This document shows positions 1 to 6,088 of a DNA stretch of 7,242 nucleotides, in pieces; the first letter of the stretch is position 1; each line of letters starts with the position of its first letter. The notes under the pieces were generated by a model. It was not told the DNA's origin. It ran no database searches and saw nothing but the letters and a program-made list of their open reading frames with translations. Where the stretch lies: assembly GCA_965372355.1 (NCBI GenBank), contig CBDVBZ010000157.1, positions 1 through 7,242 of the forward strand, in the 5' to 3' direction. The stretch is from CBDVBZ01 sp965372355. GTDB lineage: Bacteria; Krumholzibacteriota; Krumholzibacteriia; WVZY01. The position numbers and the translations under genes were made by a program.

Positions 1-17
1 TGCCGGGGTGGTGTGGG

Positions 18-46
18 AGGGGAAGCCGGAGCGATCCGGCTCCCCT
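18..46 (+). terminator. Strong hairpin upstream of the YceI gene, possible terminator of an upstream gene
   Basis: Bases 18-30 pair with 35-46 to give 12 base pairs with a single bulged A at 23. The loop is GCGA (31-34), a GNRA tetraloop. No T-run follows, so it is not a textbook intrinsic terminator; it could be an mRNA 3'-end stabiliser or a terminator that does not need a U-tract. It ends 110 bases before the YceI start and resembles the hairpin on the other side of that gene at 1023-1049. No gene could be recognised in the bases before it. Confidence 0.5.
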
Positions 47-155
47 ATCCCGATTCTGAGCGGCGCGGCGGATCGCAAGAAAACCTGTAAGATATCGCGC
101 CTACAACTCACTCACGTACACAACGCCCACTCGATACCCATTTGAGGAGGAAACA

Positions 156-953
156 ATGTCAAAACGTAAACTGTCCCTCATCGTTGCAACTGCCTTCCTG
201 GCAATTAGTTCGGTGGCTTTTGCAGCGGCGACGCCCGGAAATCCCTGCAATCCGTGCAGCATGAAGGGCACCGTTTTCCACGTTAATGATCCGATGGGAC
301 GCAACACGGTCACCTTCAAGAGCGAGGCGCCTCTCGAGGATATCGTCGCTACGACGAGTGAAGTCACGGGAACGATCGTGTTCGATCCCAAGCATCCGGA
401 AAACGGCGGCCATGCCGAGCTGACCGTGTCGGCGGTGGCCTTCAACACCGGTATTCCCTTGAGGGACGAACACCTGCGGGGCGCCGACTGGCTCAATTCG
501 GCGAAGTACTCGCAGATCACGCTCAAGATCTCGAAGATCAAGGACATCAAGAAAGTGAAGTCATCGGGCACGACGGCGACATACGAGGTTTTCGTCCACG
601 GTGAGCTTACGCTTCGTGGCAAGACACAGGCGATCAGCTTTCCAGCGCGGATCACGTATCTGGAGGAGAGCGAAGCGACCAAACAGAAGATGCCGGGTGA
701 TCTGCTCGCCGCCCGCGCGTCGTTCGAAGTTAGACTCGCCGACTTCGGGATCACGGGTCCCAAAGGAATGGATCTCGTCGGTAGCAAGGTTGGCGAAACC
801 ATCCAGATCGACGTCAGCCTGATGGGCAGCAGCGTATCTGCTTCCATGGCCGCCAATCCCTGCAACCCCTGCGGCGGCAAGGCAGCGATGAACCCTTGCA
901 ACCCCTGTGACGGCAAGGCAGCAAAGAACCCCTGTAACCCCTGCGGCGGGTAG
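156..953 (+). CDS. Secreted YceI-family protein with four NPCNPC (CxxC) motifs
   Basis: Protein of 265 residues. A Lys/Arg-rich start and hydrophobic core (residues 1-23, ending AFA before AATPG) form a signal peptide, so the protein should act in the periplasm or outside. Residues about 37-223 read as a YceI domain, a lipocalin-like beta-barrel known to bind isoprenoid or other amphipathic ligands. Supporting segments are the V-x-F-x-x-G-I-P-L-R-D-E-H-L-R-G stretch (93-109), the HGELTLRGKTQ segment (148-158) and the D-F-G-I-T-G segment (196-201). The unusual part is a set of NPCNPC motifs: one at 29-34 and three at 234-239, 246-251 and 258-263, separated by GGKAAM and DGKAAK linkers. All eight cysteines of the protein lie in these CxxC pairs. 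No His follows any CxxC, so they are not c-type haem sites. The ATG has GAGGAGG at 144-150, five bases away. The hairpins at 18-46 and 1023-1049 suggest a single-gene unit. Ligand and role are unknown. Confidence 0.9.
   Translation: MSKRKLSLIVATAFLAISSVAFAAATPGNPCNPCSMKGTVFHVNDPMGRNTVTFKSEAPLEDIVATTSEVTGTIVFDPKHPENGGHAELTVSAVAFNTGIPLRDEHLRGADWLNSAKYSQITLKISKIKDIKKVKSSGTTATYEVFVHGELTLRGKTQAISFPARITYLEESEATKQKMPGDLLAARASFEVRLADFGITGPKGMDLVGSKVGETIQIDVSLMGSSVSASMAANPCNPCGGKAAMNPCNPCDGKAAKNPCNPCGG
855..950 (+). repeat. Tandem 36-bp coding repeat (NPCNPC-xGKAAx units)
   Basis: Two full 36-base units (855-890, 891-926) and a partial third (927-950) encode NPCNPCGGKAAM, NPCNPCDGKAAK and NPCNPCGG. 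The units differ at synonymous positions (for example TGC or TGT for Cys), so the repeat is not a very recent exact duplication. A single related NPCNPC copy occurs far upstream at 240-257, just after the predicted signal-peptide cleavage site. Confidence 0.9.
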
Positions 954-1022
954 TCGCGCCGCGACAACAGCGGGCGCGGACTCTCCCGAGGCCGTACCCA
1001 TGAGACGCGCGTTCCGATAACA

Positions 1023-1049
1023 GGGGGAGCCCGAAGGACGGGTTCCCCC
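1023..1049 (+). terminator. Hairpin after the YceI gene, probable transcript end
   Basis: Bases 1023-1033 pair with 1039-1049 over 11 base pairs with one G-T wobble and an AAGGA loop. The stem is very GC-rich. No T-run follows, so intrinsic termination is not certain. It lies 70 bases after the YceI stop and before the ribosome binding site of the next gene. It shares its architecture (GGGG outer arm, AGCC-type inner arm) with the hairpin at 18-46. Confidence 0.55.
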
Positions 1050-1116
1050 ACGGACTGTGGAGGCAGGCGGCTCGAGTCAAGGCAACAACGACACAAGAAT
1101 GCCTGGAGGTTCCACA

Positions 1117-1467
1117 ATGGCTAGATTGACGAAAATCACATTTGTTGCAGCGGTGATGATCACCCTGGCCGCGCTGTTCACGTGGCAGCTCACCGGCGGC
1201 GATTACTACACCAAGTATGAGGTCGTAGAACAGGTTGAAAAAACACTGGATCCGGACGACCCCCTGGTCGCGGCAGGCTTCTACGAAGGCACGACGGCCA
1301 CGGAAACGGTTGCGAGGAAGGACTTTCGTTTCGGGCTCTTACCCACCCCAAGCGGACTCCTCGACAAACATGTCGCATCGGTCGTGTCGATATCATCGCC
1401 TTTTTGGGTCCTCGGACTTGGACTCCTGTTTTTGAACCGCCGTGCGCTCGCCCGGAGCCGTTCGTAG
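1117..1467 (+). CDS. Small membrane protein of unknown function, two predicted helices
   Basis: Protein of 116 residues. I do not recognise the family. Residues about 6-26 form a hydrophobic segment that could be an uncleaved anchor or a signal sequence. Residues about 88-107 form a second hydrophobic helix, followed by a short positively charged tail (RRALARSRS). The 60-residue segment between them is polar and acidic at first (EVVEQVEKTLDPDDP), then mixed. By the positive-inside rule both ends would be cytoplasmic and the middle periplasmic. The ATG at 1117 is chosen because GGAGG at 1104-1108 stands eight bases before it; the in-frame ATG at 1099 and GTG at 1057 lack such a site. It lies between the YceI hairpin and the palindrome at 1527-1556, so it may be its own transcript. 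Confidence 0.7.
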   Translation: MARLTKITFVAAVMITLAALFTWQLTGGDYYTKYEVVEQVEKTLDPDDPLVAAGFYEGTTATETVARKDFRFGLLPTPSGLLDKHVASVVSISSPFWVLGLGLLFLNRRALARSRS

Positions 1468-1526
1468 ACCCCCTCGATACACTTGCCCGTTTGTCACTGG
1501 CGGTTCACAGATCAGATTGTTAAACT

Positions 1527-1556
1527 AACGAGAACGAACGGATGTTCGTTCTTGTT
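1527..1556. promoter_or_regulatory. Palindrome ahead of the thioredoxin-TPR gene, operator or terminator
   Basis: A perfect 9-base inverted repeat (AGAACGAAC at 1531-1539, GTTCGTTCT at 1544-1552) surrounds a GGAT centre. In RNA the stem extends to 13 pairs (1527-1539 with 1544-1556) including one G-U. Arms of the AACGAAC/GTTCGTT type are common in TetR-family operators, which favours a repressor site for the gene at 1648. The stem could also act as a terminator for the gene ending at 1467, but a clean T-run is absent. No convincing -35/-10 pair was found around it. Confidence 0.45.
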
Positions 1557-1647
1557 GCCCCCAGGTTGCCTGTAGCGTTGGTGTGCCCCGACCCTCGCCG
1601 GATGCGGAAAGCAGGCGTTGCTTTATTTGCGGAGAGGTAGGAGGAGT

Positions 1648-2721
1648 ATGAGGAATCTGATCGTATTGACAATCGCCGTCGCGTCGCTGTTCGCGGCTTT
1701 CCCCGTTGCGGCCGGCGAGGTCCATTGGCAAGAGCAGCCATCCTTCGATGACGTATTGAAGAAGGCCAAATCGGGCGACAAGTACGTCTTCATCGATTTC
1801 TATACCGTGTGGTGTAGCCCGTGCAAGATGATGGATAATGAAACGTACGTCGATGGTGACGTTGTCGCCTTTCTGAGTGACATGATCACCGTCAAGTACG
1901 ATTCCGAAAAAGATGTCGGAATCGACGTATCCAAAAAGTTTCGCATCAACAACTGGCCGACCAGTGTCCTCCTGGGACCGGATGGCAAAGAGGTCGGGCG
2001 CCGTATCGGGTTTCTGGGTCCCGAGGATTTTCTCCAGCTGATGGGCGACTACAAAAAAGGTATTGGCACGATTGCGTACTACGAGAAGAAGCTCGAGGAG
2101 AACCCCAACGATCCCGTCGCGTGGAAAAAGATCGGCAACATGTACGGGGATATCAGAGAAGCAGAAAAGACCGAGAATGCACTGAACCGGTATCTCGAGC
2201 TCTCTCCGGATGCGAGCAACGATGAGGTGGCCGAGGTGCAGTATACGATCGGCGACGTCAACTACGACTCCGGGTCCTACGAGCAGGCGATTGTCGTCTT
2301 TGAGAAGTTTATCAAGCGCTTTCCAGACTCAGATTATCACGATCCTGCGACAACGCTTCTCGCTCGCTGCTACTATAAAACCGGTGACACCGACAAGTGC
2401 ATCGCCACTTACATGACGTATGTAGACCGTCATCCCGAAGACCCGAGAGCGATGAACTCCTTTGCGTGGTTCTGCGCCTCGAACAAGGTCGGGCTCGACG
2501 AGGCGCTGCCGATCGCGCTCAAGATGGTTGACCTGGCCGAACGGGGTGCCGGGTATCTCGACACGCTGGCGGAGCTCTATTATGCGCGGGGCGAGTATGA
2601 TCTGGCGATCGAGATCGGTGCGGAAGCGACGAAGAAGGAGCCGGGGGACAAGTATCTGACCGATCAGGTGGAGAAGTTCAAAAAAGCCAAAACGGAGGCG
2701 GGCACGAGCTCGCGGAGCTAG
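1648..2721 (+). CDS. Exported thioredoxin-fold protein with C-terminal TPR repeats
   Basis: Protein of 357 residues. Residues 1-23 form a signal peptide (hydrophobic core, PVAAG before EVHW). Residues about 30-135 form a thioredoxin-like domain of the DsbD C-terminal/thioredoxin_7 sort: the active site is WCSPC (Cys56, Cys59), and the cis-proline lies in NNWPTSVLL (Pro104). The rest is helical TPR: about 158-187, 198-228, 234-265 and 302-332, the last containing YYARGEYDLAIEIG. It probably reduces or isomerises disulfides in the periplasm, with the TPR part docking a partner. The ATG at 1648 is preceded by GGAGAGG (1631-1637) and GGAGG (1640-1644), and it places the hydrophobic core correctly; an upstream TTG at 1618 would add a charged leader and is rejected. 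The next gene starts 16 bases after the stop, so the two are probably co-transcribed. Substrate unknown. Confidence 0.9.
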   Translation: MRNLIVLTIAVASLFAAFPVAAGEVHWQEQPSFDDVLKKAKSGDKYVFIDFYTVWCSPCKMMDNETYVDGDVVAFLSDMITVKYDSEKDVGIDVSKKFRINNWPTSVLLGPDGKEVGRRIGFLGPEDFLQLMGDYKKGIGTIAYYEKKLEENPNDPVAWKKIGNMYGDIREAEKTENALNRYLELSPDASNDEVAEVQYTIGDVNYDSGSYEQAIVVFEKFIKRFPDSDYHDPATTLLARCYYKTGDTDKCIATYMTYVDRHPEDPRAMNSFAWFCASNKVGLDEALPIALKMVDLAERGAGYLDTLAELYYARGEYDLAIEIGAEATKKEPGDKYLTDQVEKFKKAKTEAGTSSRS

Positions 2722-2737
2722 CGATCGCCAGCATTCC

Positions 2738-4192
2738 ATGACAAAGAAAAAGAAGAAAAAGGGACAGCCGCCCAGCAAAACGCCGCGGCGTCGCACTCGG
2801 CCCCGGCTGAAGCGTCTCGTAGTGGGCTTGCTCGTGGCGCTGGCGGCCGTGGTGGTTGCCTGGTGGTTCTCGAGCCGCCCCGGCGCACCCCAACCCAGTG
2901 TCTTCGTCTTTATGCTCGATACCGTTCGCCGCGACGCGTTCGGCTGCTATGGTCATCCCGCCTCGCCGACTCCACACATCGACGCCCTTGCCGCCGAGGG
3001 TGTTCGTTTCGACCAGGCGGTATCGACATCCGGTTGGACGCTCCCCGCAATCGCCTCGTTCATGACGGGTACGTGGCCGACCATACACGGCGCGGTGGGC
3101 AGAGGCGTCACCCTGACGCCCATTCGCGAAGAGGTGCCCACGGCGGCCGAGGTACTCCGCGACAATGGGTTCGCAACGGTGGGCATCGCGAACGCTGCCT
3201 TTGTCAGCCCCATGGTGGGAATGGACAGGGGATTCGATGTCTTTGACCACCGCTACAGCTACAATTGGGATATGCGCCGCGCCGCGGAAACCATCGACAC
3301 GGCGATCGACGAACTCCGTCGGCGACGTTCCAGTGCCGGCTTTTATTTTATTCATCTATTCGACCCGCATCTCGACTACAAACCACCCACCGAGTACGCC
3401 CTCAGGTACACGGGCGGCCGTCTCGACCCGCCGCTCCCCATCACATTGGAAACCGTGCTGGGTTTGCATTCCGGGGAGAACGGGGAAGACCCGCCGCTGC
3501 CCGCTGATGCGGACTACGTACGGGGTGTCTATCAGGGCGAGGTCAGCTTTGTCGACTCGCAGATCGGACGTTTCATCGACGAGTTGGTATCGCTCGGACT
3601 CTACGAAGAGGCCACCATCATTGTCACGGCCGACCACGGCGAGGAGTTCTGGGATCACGATGGCTTCGAGCACGGCCATACGCTTTACGACGAGCTGGTT
3701 CTCATACCCCTCGTCATCAAGTTTCCGGCGTCGATGGAGTTGACGGGGCGTGTCGTGACTCCTCAGGTCCGCCTGCTGGACGTGATGCCGACCGTGTTCG
3801 AGAATCTCAATGTCTCGAGCCCCGAGTCCTTTGTCGGGCAGTCACTGATGCCCGTGATTCGCGGTGAATCACGCGCGGATCGCAACGCTCTCTCTGAGAG
3901 CACGCTCTACGGTGCACCCCTCATCGCGTTTCGCGGGCCGAACTACAAGTTCATCATGGAACTCACCGAGGATGGTGAGGGGAACGGTGAGTTGTACGAC
4001 TGGCGGGCGGATCCCCACGAGAAACGGGAGCTGTCGGAGGAACTGCCCGAGAAAGCGGCCGAGCTTCGGCAGGAGCTCGTCCGGACCTACCGCGAGCTTC
4101 TGATTGAGGCCAGCGAGATGTCGGAGACCCGACCGGTCGATCTGGGTCCCAAACGAATCGATCAATTGAGAAGCCTCGGATACATTCGATAA
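2738..4192 (+). CDS. Membrane-anchored sulfatase-like hydrolase (alkaline phosphatase superfamily) with Thr at the nucleophile position
   Basis: Protein of 484 residues, usual length for the family. The N-terminus is extremely basic (Lys3-Lys8, then RRRTRPRLKR), followed by one membrane helix (about 27-44), so the catalytic domain should face the periplasm. Sulfatase-fold landmarks occur in order: metal ligand Asp61 in FMLDTVRRDAFGCYG, the TPHIDALAAEGVRF segment (78-91), the nucleophile region TLPAIASFMTG (101-111), HLFDPHLDY (207-214), the metal pair Asp299-His300 in TADHGEEFWDH, and EHGH (311-314). Classical sulfatases have C/S-x-P-x-R at the nucleophile, where Cys or Ser becomes formylglycine. 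Here Thr101 replaces it and Ile105 stands where Arg is expected. Thr nucleophiles are known in LtaS-type phosphotransferases, so a phosphoryl or phosphodiester substrate is as likely as a sulfate ester. The start lacks a good ribosome binding site and lies 16 bases after the previous stop, suggesting translational coupling. Confidence 0.85.
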   Translation: MTKKKKKKGQPPSKTPRRRTRPRLKRLVVGLLVALAAVVVAWWFSSRPGAPQPSVFVFMLDTVRRDAFGCYGHPASPTPHIDALAAEGVRFDQAVSTSGWTLPAIASFMTGTWPTIHGAVGRGVTLTPIREEVPTAAEVLRDNGFATVGIANAAFVSPMVGMDRGFDVFDHRYSYNWDMRRAAETIDTAIDELRRRRSSAGFYFIHLFDPHLDYKPPTEYALRYTGGRLDPPLPITLETVLGLHSGENGEDPPLPADADYVRGVYQGEVSFVDSQIGRFIDELVSLGLYEEATIIVTADHGEEFWDHDGFEHGHTLYDELVLIPLVIKFPASMELTGRVVTPQVRLLDVMPTVFENLNVSSPESFVGQSLMPVIRGESRADRNALSESTLYGAPLIAFRGPNYKFIMELTEDGEGNGELYDWRADPHEKRELSEELPEKAAELRQELVRTYRELLIEASEMSETRPVDLGPKRIDQLRSLGYIR

Positions 4193-4549
4193 GCCCGTCG
4201 GTCCTGGCACGTAACTTGTACTATAATAGTGTGTTCGGCGATCCAATACAGCTTAAGAATTGCATTATAGCGGCGTCGACGGGAGTTGAGTGGTGAAATC
4301 CGTTATGCATCTTTGGGTTAGCATCTAGCTGTTCCTTCTCGATCAGTTCTTCCACCTCTTCTCCGCCTCAAGAGCCTGCGAAAAAAGCGTGGATATATCC
4401 CCAGGCGGTTCGGACGTTGCCCCAATCCTCTGCCGGGTCGCAAGTTCCCGCAACTTCGTGAGCCGGTGCCAGTCTAGGTTGCCGCGTGACTGGCGAATAG
4501 ATTTATAAATTGTTCTCCGTTGAGTTATCCCCCATCGGGAGGCAAAGCT
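4193..4549. other. Intergenic region with AT-rich palindromes and a DnaA-box-like pair
   Basis: No convincing gene is seen here on either strand. A perfect TATAAT at 4222-4227 has no matching -35 at 16-18 bases. Two 10-base perfect palindromes occur: GGATATATCC (4391-4400) and ATTTATAAAT (4501-4510). Next come inverted GTTATCC (4524-4530) and GGATAAC (4552-4558) arms; the right arm is part of TGTGGATAA (4549-4557), a perfect DnaA-box consensus in reverse orientation. A weak promoter-like pair (TTGCCG 4479-4484, TATAAA 4504-4509, 19-base gap) could serve the small gene at 4550. The rest shows nothing I can name. Confidence 0.4.
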
Positions 4550-4768
4550 GTGGATAACAGCTTGGGCATTCTGGTATGGACCGCGCTTATTGCGGGCTCT
4601 GCCATGGCTCTCTTTCTCGCCCTTCGGGATGTTCTTGTCTGGTGTGTCGGCGTCATCGAGCGGATTCACGACACGGACAGGGAGGCACTGGAACATCGGT
4701 CGGTAGTACCAACGATTACCATCGCGGGCGATCGCTCCGGCGAAAAAGAGATATTGAAGACAAGTTAG
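4550..4768 (+). CDS. Probable small single-pass membrane protein, unknown function
   Basis: Predicted protein of 72 residues starting at GTG 4550. The ribosome binding site GGGAGG (4537-4542) lies seven bases before that GTG, nearly ideal spacing. Residues about 5-34 are strongly hydrophobic (LGILVWTALIAGSAMALFLAL, then DVLVWCVGVI) and form one long or two short membrane segments. A polar cytoplasmic-type tail follows (ERIHDTDREALEHR... GDRSGEKEILKTS). I do not recognise a family. A membrane helix with a charged tail and a correctly placed ribosome site argue for a real gene; the rare start codon and the isolated setting argue for caution. The opposite strand is open through here as well, but its translation looks like a shadow. 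The aminotransferase gene begins 132 bases after the stop. Confidence 0.5.
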   Translation: MDNSLGILVWTALIAGSAMALFLALRDVLVWCVGVIERIHDTDREALEHRSVVPTITIAGDRSGEKEILKTS

Positions 4769-4796
4769 ACGGGTGATTTCGGCGCCGTCATCGAGC

Positions 4797-4839
4797 GAGC
4801 ACTGTGGGTTGATGCCTTGCCAGTCGCCACAGCGTGCTC
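4797..4839 (+). other. Imperfect hairpin ahead of the aminotransferase gene
   Basis: GAGCACTGTGG (4797-4807) can pair with 4827-4839 over 11 base pairs, with two bulged bases (4832-4833) and a 19-base loop. It lies 28 bases after the stop of the small membrane-protein gene and 61 bases before the aminotransferase start. It could be a weak terminator for the former or a leader structure for the latter. No T-run follows and no known riboswitch was recognised. Confidence 0.35.
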
Positions 4840-4900
4840 TATTGTGAGTGCCTGGGACCGGTTCGCGGAAAACCGCCAGGTCATTCACGCAGAGGTTGCC

Positions 4901-6073
4901 ATGCCGAAATTTCCAGACTTCGCAGAGCGAACCAGTGATGTTACCGGTTCGGTGTTCGAGCAGTTCCGTTCGAGAACTCGCGGCAAAGGCAGCGACGTCG
5001 TCAGGCTTCATATCGGCGATTCGTACGCCGCGCCACCGTATGAGCTTCCGCTGGACCCGCCCTTTATGGAGTCGCACCCCGGATTCAATCGCTACACGGA
5101 TACATTCGGTGTGCCCGCGCTCAGGGAGGCCCTCGCCGACAAGCTTCGCGACGAGAACGACCTCGATGTGACCCCCGGCAACATTATGATGACGACAGGA
5201 GCATGCAACGCGCTCGCGATCAGCATGCAGGGGCTCGTAAACCCGGGGGACGACGTGCTCTTGCTTACACCGTGCTGGCCGTTCTTCCGGGGGATGGTCA
5301 GTCTGGCAGGGGGTAGACCGATCGACGTACCGTTCTACACGCGCCTCTACGACGACCCGGACGAGGACATCGGCAGTCTCTTGTCGAAGCACACGACACC
5401 GAGCACGGTCGCCGTTTATCTCAACACGCCGAACAACCCCAGCGGCAAGGTTCTCTCCAGACACCAGCTCGAACAAGTCGCGGATTTCGTGCGGACAAAA
5501 AACCTCTGGCTCATCTCGGACGAGGCGTACGATGGAATGACATTCGACGAGCACACACACCTGTCCATCGGCAGTTTCGGCGGGATGTTCGAGCGGACAC
5601 TATCGGTATTTACGTTCTCGAAGGTATACATGTTTTCGGGACTTCGACTGGGCTATGTCGTGGCCTCCCCGGAAATCCTTCAAACCATCAACAAGATCAT
5701 GGTGCACCAGATGTACAGCCCCGCAACGGTGTCGCAGCAGATGATGGTGCAGCCGGTCAAAACGAGGTCCCGCTGGAGCGCGAAGTTCATCGAGGAGGTC
5801 CGCAATACCCGAGACATGTTTGTCGAGCGGTTGGGGATCTCACCGCAGGTACCGGAAGGGACGTACTATTTCTTCTTCCCCATAACGGGGTATCTGGCGG
5901 GTCGGGACTACGGAGAAGCGATCAACGCGTGTCTGGATGCAGGCGTTACGGTCGCACCGGGCGCGGATTTCGGTAGCGACTACGGTGAGTGGATCCGAAT
6001 CTGTTTTGCGGGTGAGCCGCCCGACCGGATCGAGCTTGCTGCCGAGCGGCTCAACAGGATCTTTTCCGTGTGA
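4901..6073 (+). CDS. PLP-dependent class I/II aminotransferase
   Basis: Protein of 390 residues, normal for fold-type I aminotransferases of the AspC/AlaT kind, which move an amino group between an amino acid and a 2-oxo acid in the cytoplasm. Landmarks in order: LHIGDSYAAPP near residue 36-46; Tyr65 in YTDTFG; TTGACNAL (98-105, cofactor phosphate loop); Trp126 in TPCWPFFR; NTPNNPSGKV with Asn179; ISDEAYD with Asp207 (pyridine nitrogen) and Tyr210; FTFSKVYMFSGLRLGY with Schiff-base Lys241 and Arg249; and Arg366 in WIRICFA, which should bind the substrate alpha-carboxylate. All core catalytic residues are present, so it should be active. The substrate cannot be read from sequence. The ATG at 4901 has AGAGG (4891-4895) five bases upstream; an in-frame TTG at 4817 would add an untypical leader. 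Its stop lies 15 bases from the stop of the convergent gene at 6089, with no clear terminator between them. Confidence 0.92.
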   Translation: MPKFPDFAERTSDVTGSVFEQFRSRTRGKGSDVVRLHIGDSYAAPPYELPLDPPFMESHPGFNRYTDTFGVPALREALADKLRDENDLDVTPGNIMMTTGACNALAISMQGLVNPGDDVLLLTPCWPFFRGMVSLAGGRPIDVPFYTRLYDDPDEDIGSLLSKHTTPSTVAVYLNTPNNPSGKVLSRHQLEQVADFVRTKNLWLISDEAYDGMTFDEHTHLSIGSFGGMFERTLSVFTFSKVYMFSGLRLGYVVASPEILQTINKIMVHQMYSPATVSQQMMVQPVKTRSRWSAKFIEEVRNTRDMFVERLGISPQVPEGTYYFFFPITGYLAGRDYGEAINACLDAGVTVAPGADFGSDYGEWIRICFAGEPPDRIELAAERLNRIFSV

Positions 6074-6088
6074 CGATTCTCGCCGGTA

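Noticed and set aside
240..950. c-type cytochrome haem sites at the CxxC motifs
   Set aside because: The residue after each second Cys is Ser, Gly or Asp, never His, so CxxCH is absent.
561..1117. Minus-strand frames across the YceI gene that read as repeats such as QGLQGF
   Set aside because: The repetition is only the antisense reading of the NPCNPC repeat; the plus-strand gene has signal peptide, domain and ribosome site.
2329..3355. Minus-strand frames opposite the thioredoxin-TPR and hydrolase genes
   Set aside because: Shadows of two well-supported plus-strand genes; no domain or initiation signal.
4290..4328. Twelve-residue leader-like frame with GGGAG upstream (4281-4285), after the TATAAT at 4222
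   Set aside because: Too short to judge, the TATAAT has no -35, and there is no attenuator-type structure or amino-acid run after it.
4193..4560. Replication origin
   Set aside because: Only one perfect DnaA-box-like 9-mer with one partial partner; no cluster of boxes and no dnaA, dnaN, gidA or rep gene in the window.
4343..5560. Long open frame of 405 codons on the minus strand
   Set aside because: Most of it lies antisense to the aminotransferase, which has every catalytic motif. Its translation is rich in Arg, His and Cys with no recognisable domain. The last part (to 4343) looks a little more protein-like but has no start or ribosome site of its own.
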